DNA of 64,000 nucleotides from Endozoicomonas sp. 8E (GTDB lineage Bacteria; Pseudomonadota; Gammaproteobacteria; Pseudomonadales; Endozoicomonadaceae): NCBI RefSeq assembly GCF_032883915.1, contig NZ_CP120717.1, positions 3,541,697 to 3,605,696 of the forward strand, read 5' to 3'. Shown piece by piece: positions 57,500 to 64,000 of this stretch (position 1 is its first letter; each line of letters starts with the position of its first letter). The notes under the pieces were generated by a model. It saw only the letters and a program-made list of their open reading frames with translations, ran no database searches and was not told where the DNA came from. The position numbers and the translations under genes were made by a program.

Positions 57500-60400
57500 T
57501 CACTGTTGAAGGCTGCCCGATGATTGGGCTCCATAGTCTTCAAGAAGTTTCTTGCAGTCTGTGCAGACAAGCTGCATAGCATAGTCGAGAGCCGTCCTGC
57601 CATATTTATCCTTCTCTTTGGCCAGTGAGCGGTCAAAGTTCAGCAATTTCTGGATGACCTCTGGATGGCCCCAATCAGCAGCTGTGTGGAGAGCCGTTTT
57701 GCCATATTTATCCTTCTCTTTGGCCATTGAGCGGTCAAAGTCCAGCAATGTCTGGATGGCCACTGTGTGGCCACAAAAAGCAGCATTGTGGAGAGCCGTT
57801 TTGCCATCGTTGTCCTTCTCTTTGGCCAGTGAGCGGTCAAAGTCCAGCAATGTCCGGATGACCACTGTGTGGCCTTCAAAAGCAGCCTTGTGGAGAGCCG
57901 TTTCGCCAAGGATATTCTTCTCTTTGGCCAGGGAGGGGTCAAAGTCCAGCACTTTCTTGATCAATTGTGTGTTGCCAGTGCGGACAGCAGAGTGCAAATC
58001 CAGAAGGTGCTTGATTCGGTCACTGTCCGACAATATCTCGGCCTGGACGCTCTCTGTGTGGCCTTGACCGGTAGCAAAGTGGGGTAATTTTGCTCCATCA
58101 GGCGACGAGTTTTTTTCTTCTGGCTTCACTTTAGGCTGAACATCAAACACTTTCGTCACAAAAATCTCAGGCAGTCGGATGGTTGTTAATTGATTGGCTG
58201 AAATACTCTTGCGGCAGTGAGAACACTGATTTTTGCCTTTTACCCAACTAGTAATGCAATCTTTATGGAAGAGTTGACCGCAGCAGGGAGTGGCCGCAAC
58301 ATTTTCGGCCATTGCCTCCATACAAATTGGACACTCCATATGAGCCACTGCGTCTGAAAACTCCTGAGTTGATGGCGATGAAGCCATTTCAGATGATGTG
58401 GGTTTCTGATTGAATATCGGCTCAAGCAGCCCCAGAACCTGTTTGAGTTTCAGGTCTTTTTCAAGATAAGAAGATACACGGGCATAATCGTATATATGCC
58501 GCCAGCCAAGTGCGCCAAAGAGATCTATATCAAGCAGTTCATTGGCCACGGCATCTGATAAACCATGCAAAAGCCAGGAAAAAATAGTACCGGCGCTGAT
58601 ACCTCGATCAACCAATATATGAAAAGGCGTAAAACCAGCACTATTGGCTTTTGATAGCATGGCTGGCGTAATGGTTTCTGCATTGCGCTCGAAGATTGCT
58701 GCAATATCTTCAGGTGAGTTGTTTCTTGCTATTTCGTGTAACTGGTTTTCAGCACTGGCGACAGTGACTATGGATTTTTCTGTGATGCTTTTTTCTCGCT
58801 CTTCCTTCAACCAGTCAAGTCGATGTGACCTGACTTGAAGCAGCCTGGCCTGTTGAAACAGTTCGTCCCAGCTGAGTTCAGGGTTACTCTCCAAAAGTGT
58901 TTTTAGTAGCTGCTCATGCTTATGCTCAAGGTTAGCCAGCAACCAAGACGATGCAGCTGCAGGAGAAGTATGCTGTAACAACATCTGAGCTACAGAGACA
59001 CCGGCATGGTTGGTTGTTAATCCTATGAGATAATCAAAGTAAACCCTGCCCAGAAATGCTTTGGTCAGAGAGTTATTACCTCTGGCAAAGAGAAGATGCA
59101 GCGGGGTATAGCCATCAATGGCTCGTTTTTTGCCTAACACCTTAGAGTCAAGGTAAATGCGACAGCCTTCAATAATCCGTTCAATGGTAGCTGAAGAACC
59201 CTGACCAAACAGTATGTGCAGTGGCGTTTCGCCATTATGGGCTTCAGCCACCAGCATAGCATCGGTCATCAGGGAATAATTCTGGTCAATAAAATAATAA
59301 ATCAGCGGGGTACTGCAACTGGCAAAAAGAATATGCAGCAGGTTTGCGCCACTGAAATTCTGCATTGCCAGATACTGGCTAACAGGTCTGCCTGTCTGAT
59401 TTTGTAATCTTTGAAACACGCCCTCCACTGCCCGGACGAAATTCCGGTGATAAAGAATATGAAGCGGAGTTGAACCTCGGCGGTTCTGCCGAGCCTGCAA
59501 TTCCCAGGTAATCATCTTGCCATTAGATTGAATGGTTTCCATGATGTCCTGTTCTGACTGATATTGAAACAGGTAGTGTGCTGAAGTCCAGCCGTAATTG
59601 TCTGGAAGCTGTATCAGTTCAGCGGTTACCCAATGCTTGAAACGCTGCAGAAACGATCGGATGACTGCCGGTGAAGTATATTGAGCCAGATCGTGAAGCA
59701 CGGTTCTGTGGTTACGATCTGTCTGATTTAAATCCTCAGCGACTATCGGTAAATCGAATTGTTGTAACAGGTCGAGCAGGGTTTCTTCGGTTCCGAAACG
59801 AATCATGAAACGGAACAGAGTCAGAGTATTGTCCATTGAAGGTGTTCCCGGTACCTGCCCTCTGTACCGAGTGCACTGACTTTGGGTATGGATTTTTAGC
59901 ATTACTTGGCGCGCGTCAAGGGTACCTGCAATGGGTCTGAATTGTTGACACTGATCGCACGTTATCCAGTGCCTTTGTGCGTGAGGCAGTACTTCCTGAA
60001 GCAGAAACCCGCTTTGTTCGCAATCCATACAGGATAGCCTTAAACCGGCTTCTGACGCAGGCCTGTCCAGATTTGCTAACACCTGTCGTTTGCTGACGTG
60101 ATATTCGGTTTGATGCAGTATGACGGTGTAATACTCATCATCCCCGGAAAATGCATTATGAGTGTAATCGGTACGTTTGTTATCAGGTTCTGGATAATTC
60201 TGCTCTGGCTGGTTTTGTTTTTTTTCATTGTTGTGTGTCAGGCGGCCTGAATAACGCTGTTTGTTGCCTTTATTCACTGCGGGATTTTGTGAACTTGTGC
60301 TTTGGGCGTTTCCCAACTGTACGTTTTCGGGGGGTGTCTGAGTCCTGGTCTGTCTTTTAAAGGTGCGTTCCAGTTCCGAGTATTCAAACTCAAGACTGAA

Positions 60401-61426
60401 CTCAGTATCGGGTAGTTCCAACACGATAGCCAGTTGCTTGCGGAGGGATTTAAGGATGTCTTCAGACAATGGGCAGGGCCGTTCATCTGAGTCTGTCGTC
60501 AGCTCCAGAAGCCGTTGTATCAGATGCTCCCTGCCACTGAGCCTGGGAGCGAGCCAGTGTAAAAGCTCCCGTGTATTAAGCAGCTTAACCGCCAGTTCCC
60601 GGGATTCAGCCAGGCTGATTCGGAAGGTAAGAGGCGGTGAATCACCGAACCGTACAACAATCGTTACCCCTTCGGGCTGTGTATTGGTAAGCCAGTGGTA
60701 CACTCCGACAAAAGGCAAATAATCACGCCAGTTAGCAGGCAGGCTTAGAGTGGGCAGGAGAATCAGGTCGACCATCATTTTGTCAGGTACGGGCATAAAG
60801 GGCGGTCGTTTGAAATCGTTGTCATCGTCAGTATCGTAGCCACCACCTGAAGGGCTTTGAAATAACACAGGCTTGATTGGCATGCCGGCAGGGGGAATGG
60901 CCCCGGCATTTTGAGTATCGTGCGTTTTTTCTACTCGTCCATTTACCACTAAAAAAGGCTTTTTTGAACGCAGATATTGCCCTGATGTGAATGGATACGG
61001 GTGATTAAAAGACTCCGGGCAAGGCTGGCTTTCTTTAACCGCTATTCTGCCCGTTTGCTCACTCAACCTGAGCACATAAAGATGGGTTGATTTATCACTA
61101 TTAGAAAAAGGGAGAGGTACAACAGCACTGGCTTCATAAGTAAAGCCCTGAGCGTTTAAGCCTTGTGCACAGACGATAAATGGCTGGTCGATCTGCCCGA
61201 AAATAGTGACTTCGCCAGTAAAAGACTGCGTTCGTGTGCCCTGAGTTTTTGTCGCAACACTTACCGACCTGGCTCGAACGGATATAGAGGAATCACTTTG
61301 TTGGTTTACAGGCAGCTGCCATTCCAAGTATTCACCAGTGGCCACTTCAGGATTTGTCAAAAAGGAAATTACTGTTGCTACAAATGCTACATTGGACAGC
61401 TGTAAAAAGGTGTAAAAGGTGTACAT
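57500..61426 (-). CDS. Large ankyrin-repeat protein with RING-like finger
   Basis: 1308 residues. The N-terminus has a hydrophobic stretch (about residues 5-25) that could be a signal peptide, then a beta-rich part. A C-x2-C-x20-C-x2-C pair lies near 480-510 (C-M-D-C ... C-D-Q-C), followed by degenerate ankyrin-like units (about 550-960; T-P-L-H-I-L-F, T-P-L-H-L-L-F). A RING-like finger sits at about 1029-1072 (C-P-I-C ... C-C-G-Q-L-F-H-K-D-C ... C-S-H-C), and 4-5 clean ankyrin repeats at 1155-1290 (G-K-T-A-L-H-x-A-A). The usual C-G-H of RING-H2 is C-G-Q, with an added Cys before it. RING fingers recruit E2 enzymes, so a ubiquitin ligase with ankyrin substrate-binding repeats is likely but unproven. 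No strong Shine-Dalgarno is seen at the ATG. It lies between F-box genes, which supports a host-ubiquitin role. Confidence 0.85.
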   Translation of the reverse strand: MYTFYTFLQLSNVAFVATVISFLTNPEVATGEYLEWQLPVNQQSDSSISVRARSVSVATKTQGTRTQSFTGEVTIFGQIDQPFIVCAQGLNAQGFTYEASAVVPLPFSNSDKSTHLYVLRLSEQTGRIAVKESQPCPESFNHPYPFTSGQYLRSKKPFLVVNGRVEKTHDTQNAGAIPPAGMPIKPVLFQSPSGGGYDTDDDNDFKRPPFMPVPDKMMVDLILLPTLSLPANWRDYLPFVGVYHWLTNTQPEGVTIVVRFGDSPPLTFRISLAESRELAVKLLNTRELLHWLAPRLSGREHLIQRLLELTTDSDERPCPLSEDILKSLRKQLAIVLELPDTEFSLEFEYSELERTFKRQTRTQTPPENVQLGNAQSTSSQNPAVNKGNKQRYSGRLTHNNEKKQNQPEQNYPEPDNKRTDYTHNAFSGDDEYYTVILHQTEYHVSKRQVLANLDRPASEAGLRLSCMDCEQSGFLLQEVLPHAQRHWITCDQCQQFRPIAGTLDARQVMLKIHTQSQCTRYRGQVPGTPSMDNTLTLFRFMIRFGTEETLLDLLQQFDLPIVAEDLNQTDRNHRTVLHDLAQYTSPAVIRSFLQRFKHWVTAELIQLPDNYGWTSAHYLFQYQSEQDIMETIQSNGKMITWELQARQNRRGSTPLHILYHRNFVRAVEGVFQRLQNQTGRPVSQYLAMQNFSGANLLHILFASCSTPLIYYFIDQNYSLMTDAMLVAEAHNGETPLHILFGQGSSATIERIIEGCRIYLDSKVLGKKRAIDGYTPLHLLFARGNNSLTKAFLGRVYFDYLIGLTTNHAGVSVAQMLLQHTSPAAASSWLLANLEHKHEQLLKTLLESNPELSWDELFQQARLLQVRSHRLDWLKEEREKSITEKSIVTVASAENQLHEIARNNSPEDIAAIFERNAETITPAMLSKANSAGFTPFHILVDRGISAGTIFSWLLHGLSDAVANELLDIDLFGALGWRHIYDYARVSSYLEKDLKLKQVLGLLEPIFNQKPTSSEMASSPSTQEFSDAVAHMECPICMEAMAENVAATPCCGQLFHKDCITSWVKGKNQCSHCRKSISANQLTTIRLPEIFVTKVFDVQPKVKPEEKNSSPDGAKLPHFATGQGHTESVQAEILSDSDRIKHLLDLHSAVRTGNTQLIKKVLDFDPSLAKEKNILGETALHKAAFEGHTVVIRTLLDFDRSLAKEKDNDGKTALHNAAFCGHTVAIQTLLDFDRSMAKEKDKYGKTALHTAADWGHPEVIQKLLNFDRSLAKEKDKYGRTALDYAMQLVCTDCKKLLEDYGAQSSGSLQQ

Positions 61427-61870
61427 TGCCAGAGCGGTTAGGTTGCTGAGTTAATACAGGGTAGTCTGTTTTGTTGAGACTGCGAATTGGAATAAGCCTT
61501 GTGAGGCTGTCGCAAAACTCCAACAGCTCGTTCCCATGCTCTGGGGTCGTCATTCCCGCGAAGGAGGGTGTCGCAAAACTCCAACAGCTTGTTCTCATGC
61601 TCTGGGGTCGTCATTCCCGCGAAAGCGGGAATCCAGCGCCAACAGTGGGTCTCTGACTTCTCGGGGATGACAAGGCGGGGGGGGGCACCGGGCAGTATGG
61701 TTCTGGTGGTGAGTCAGTGTGGATTCCCGCCTTCGCGGGAATGACGAGAATGAAGCCGGGAATGACGAGAATGAAGCCGGGAATGACGAGAATGAAGCCG
61801 GGAATGACGGGAGTCAACTCGTTCCCACGCTGGAGAGAGTTTTGCGACACGATCTACATGCAGAATGGTG
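61427..61870. other. Spacer with free dRS3-like element
   Basis: 444 bp with no credible gene. Apart from the first about 75 bp next to the ankyrin/RING start, it consists of the repeat element and the 3' flank of F-box gene D. Confidence 0.7.
61503..61850 (-). repeat. Intergenic dRS3-like composite repeat element
   Basis: On the minus strand this reads like the segment embedded in the giant genes: gagttgactcccgtc, three 21-bp units, ATTCCC-GCGAAGGC-GGGAAT, a middle part, a second inverted motif (N8 GCTTTCGC), then the tgttggagttttgcgaca flank, which is partly duplicated here (61507-61530 and 61568-61590). It shows that the coding segment in region 1 derives from a dispersed repeat. A G-run (61676-61685) is also present. 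Confidence 0.85.
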
Positions 61871-63475
61871 TCACTCAGTGACAGCCAACAATAAATGATG
61901 CCTCCGTAGTTCAGTGATTTTCACTATGCCATCCTCACTGGATGTGATCACCTGACTGCCATCGGCGCTAAAGGTGGCCGATGAGATAGTGTCACCATGG
62001 ACAATGTTGGCTTTTTCTAACCAGGTCCCATCATTCTGCTGACCAATGATTTTCGCCGTTTTGTCATAGCTGGCAGTCACCAAATGGCGGCCATCAGGGC
62101 TGAAGGTGGCTGACAAGACCGAACTCTCATGAGAAAAGGTGGCTTTTTCTTCCCATAAGCCATTGGCTTTTCGGCCGTAAATTTTCACTGTGCCATCTCC
62201 TCTGGTCGTCACTAGATGACGGCCATCGGGGCTGAAGGAGGCCGATTTGACAGCGTTAATGGGTTGAATGAAGATATTTTCTTCCCATGATCCATCGGAC
62301 TTTTTCTCATAGATTTTCATCTTGCCATCATACATAGTGACGGTGACCACATAGTTACCATCGGCGCTGAAGGCGGCTGACAGGACTGGCTCCTCATGAG
62401 GAAAAACCTCTTTTTCATCCCATAATACACCGGCCCTCTGGCTATAGATTTTCGCCGTTTTATCCCCGCAGGCGATGACCAAATGGCGGCCATCGGTGCT
62501 GAAAATGGCTGAAAGGACAGAATTGTAATGGGGAAGGGCGGTTGTTAACTGCCATGATCCATCATCCTTCTGACTATAGATTTTTGCAGTTTTATCAAAA
62601 CTGGCGGTCACGACATGTCGACTATCGGTGCTGAAAGTGACTGAACAGAGTGGACTAACATTGCGAATGGTGGCGTTTAGTTTCCATGATTCATCAGATC
62701 CCAGGTCACATAGCCAGACCGTGCCATGCAAACTGCCGAGGACCAGATGGTGACTGTCGGGACTGAAAGTTGCTGAATTGACCGGTCTGTGTAGAGGAAT
62801 GGTGGTTTTAATTTCCCATGTTCCATTTGACTTGTAGTCGTAGATTTTTGCTGTGTTGTCGCCATTGGCGGTGACCAGATAGCGGCCATCAGCACTGAGA
62901 TCGGCAGAGTGGACTCTATTGTCAAATTCCATAGACATGAGCTCGTCAAAGCTGGTGGCTGAGTTCGCTTTATAAATTTTGTCAATGGTGGCTTTTGTGA
63001 CTAATTCAAAGGTTTCACATTGAGACATCAGCTCAGCCCTGGTGAAAAATAGTAGAGCAGGAGAATAAACACTCTTAGGCTCGCGCTCTGTGAGCGATTG
63101 GAGTAACGCCTTATCATTGGAAAACGACTCAAACCAGGCTCGGAGTTGATTCTTGTCTTTTCTGTTGATCGTCATCCTCAGTTGATTCTGGTGTGCTGGA
63201 GAAAACTGGCGATACCAGGCTTTTGCCAGAGCGTTATCTTCTTTGATCAGGTCTCGAAGGTGGGTACATACCTTTTGTAAACTGCATATATCCCGAAGTT
63301 TCAAATGGCGAAAAATCAGGGACAGTGTATCTGAGTTTAAATCCTGAAATGAAGAATTTTGTTCCTTGTCAGGTACGGTAATGGACCCGCCCGCACTTTT
63401 TCCCATTGGCGTTAGCGATAGAGCTTGAGCATGCGTTATTGGCGGTTTAATAACGGAATTATTTATTCCATGCAT
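61871..63475 (-). CDS. F-box / WD40-type beta-propeller protein D
   Basis: 534 residues from the conserved M-H-G-I-N-N ATG with AGGA upstream. F-box-like at about residues 40-90 (S-F-Q-D-L-N-S-D-T-L-S-L-I-F-R-H-L-K-L-R-D-I-C-S-L-Q-K-V-C), the F-E-S-F-S-N-D linker, then eight blades ending V-K-I-T-E-L-R. It is closest to C in its start (S-V-I-K-P-P-I-T-H-A-Q-A-L-S-L) and shares with C and E the S-A-V-T-E end over the palindrome. Blade 2 is degenerate (G-S-L-H-G-T-V-W-L-C). It stands upstream of the ankyrin/RING gene with the repeat element between them. Confidence 0.88.
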   Translation of the reverse strand: MHGINNSVIKPPITHAQALSLTPMGKSAGGSITVPDKEQNSSFQDLNSDTLSLIFRHLKLRDICSLQKVCTHLRDLIKEDNALAKAWYRQFSPAHQNQLRMTINRKDKNQLRAWFESFSNDKALLQSLTEREPKSVYSPALLFFTRAELMSQCETFELVTKATIDKIYKANSATSFDELMSMEFDNRVHSADLSADGRYLVTANGDNTAKIYDYKSNGTWEIKTTIPLHRPVNSATFSPDSHHLVLGSLHGTVWLCDLGSDESWKLNATIRNVSPLCSVTFSTDSRHVVTASFDKTAKIYSQKDDGSWQLTTALPHYNSVLSAIFSTDGRHLVIACGDKTAKIYSQRAGVLWDEKEVFPHEEPVLSAAFSADGNYVVTVTMYDGKMKIYEKKSDGSWEENIFIQPINAVKSASFSPDGRHLVTTRGDGTVKIYGRKANGLWEEKATFSHESSVLSATFSPDGRHLVTASYDKTAKIIGQQNDGTWLEKANIVHGDTISSATFSADGSQVITSSEDGIVKITELRRHHLLLAVTE

Positions 63476-63569
63476 GACGGCTTCCTGCAAGGTTGTTATT
63501 TATCTTTGATCAACAAAAGCGTTTAAAAATTATCATAAATAGTCAGAGACAATTTCTTAACGAAAGTTC

Positions 63570-63597
63570 AAAACAGCTTGGTCAGTGAAACTAACAA
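63570..63597 (-). promoter_or_regulatory. Putative promoter of F-box gene D
   Basis: TTGTTA, 16 bp, TGTTTT on the minus strand, inside the same conserved upstream block as for A-C. Confidence 0.35.
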
Positions 63598-63639
63598 AAG
63601 TTCTTTCGGCACATGCAGGAGAGTGCTTTTGAGATAGTG

Positions 63640-64000
63640 TCACTCAGTGACAGCAGACAATGAATGATTACTCCGTAGTTCAGTGATTTTCACTACGCCA
63701 TCCAGACTGGATGTGATCACCTGGCTGCCATCGGCGCTAAAGGTGGCCGATGAAATATTGTCATCATGGACAATGTTGGCTTTTTCTGACCATGAACCAT
63801 CATCCTGCTGACCAATGATTTTCGATGTTTTGTTATGGAAAGGAGTGGTCACCAGATGGCGGCCATCAGGGCTGAAGGTGGCTGATGAGACCCATTTATT
63901 ATGGTCAAAGGTGACTTTTACTTCCCACAAGCCATTGGCTTTTCGGCCACATATTTTCACTGTGCAATACTTGCCGGCAGTCACAGTCACTAAATTGCGG
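63640..64000 (-). CDS. F-box / WD40-type protein E (3' end only, cut by window)
   Basis: The frame is open to the window edge, so only the last about 120 residues are seen: the end of one blade (R-N-L-V-T ... T-V-K-I-C-G-R-K-A-N-G-L-W), two more blades and the family C-terminus V-K-I-T-E-L-R-S-N-H-S-L-S-A-V-T-E. The GTG at 63990 is internal. By similarity to B-D the full gene should carry an N-terminal F-box outside the window. Confidence 0.85.
   Translation of the reverse strand, partial: RNLVTVTAGKYCTVKICGRKANGLWEVKVTFDHNKWVSSATFSPDGRHLVTTPFHNKTSKIIGQQDDGSWSEKANIVHDDNISSATFSADGSQVITSSLDGVVKITELRSNHSLSAVTE

Noticed and set aside
57640-58067. ORFs in other frames across the ankyrin repeats
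   Set aside because: They are regular only because the underlying ankyrin codons repeat; there is no independent evidence.
61611-61850. Intergenic ORF with V-I-P-A-K-A-G-I translation
   Set aside because: This is a translation of the dispersed repeat element with no signal peptide or further domain; treated as a repeat, not a gene.

Overview
The window looks like accessory DNA from a host-associated gammaproteobacterium. The best guess is a marine-invertebrate symbiont or parasite of the Endozoicomonas type. That assignment is inferred from gene content (F-box/WD40, ankyrin/RING and nucleus-signal-bearing repeat proteins, abundant small repeats); there is no housekeeping gene or rRNA to confirm it. 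No tRNA, rRNA, CRISPR array, transposase or metabolic gene was seen.

Region 1 (1-51968, + strand) is a head-to-tail array of ten paralogous genes of about 4.7-5.4 kb. The first is cut by the window edge and the fourth is split by a one-base frameshift. Full-length proteins share one order: Sec-type signal peptide; a segment translated from an inverted dRS3-like repeat element; a helical and then Ser/Thr/Gly-rich linker; a C-x2-C-x22-C-x2-C putative zinc knuckle; two lysine clusters resembling a bipartite nuclear localisation signal; a helical lead-in; 13-19 near-identical 39-residue (117-bp) repeats; and a conserved helical C-terminal domain of about 500 residues. I count 163 repeat units over the ten genes, and the unit phase was checked against the DNA in every gene. 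Each unit carries a variable position after an almost fixed Asn (mostly N, H or S; rarely I, Y, F, C, R, T, G, A), so every paralogue has its own string. This resembles the variable di-residue of TALE repeats, but part of the same unit also resembles a degenerate EF-hand. The function is unknown.

The spacers between these genes are conserved. An extended -10-like TGCTATAAA lies exactly 102 bp before each start codon, except where a 159-bp MITE-like element (with a 4-bp CTAG duplication) lengthens the leader of genes 2 and 3.

Region 2 (52058-64000, - strand) converges on region 1. It holds five paralogous F-box plus WD40-type beta-propeller proteins (one cut by the window end), the architecture of eukaryotic FBXW substrate receptors of SCF ubiquitin ligases. 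Among them is a 1308-residue ankyrin-repeat protein with a RING-like finger. Four of the F-box genes share a conserved upstream block with a promoter-like motif. Together they suggest a set of effectors that act on host ubiquitination. A free intergenic copy of the repeat element that is embedded in the region 1 genes lies at about 61503-61850.

Overall, the window is a recently amplified, recombining locus coding for proteins that look built to act inside a eukaryotic host: one family marked for the nucleus and one for the ubiquitin system.
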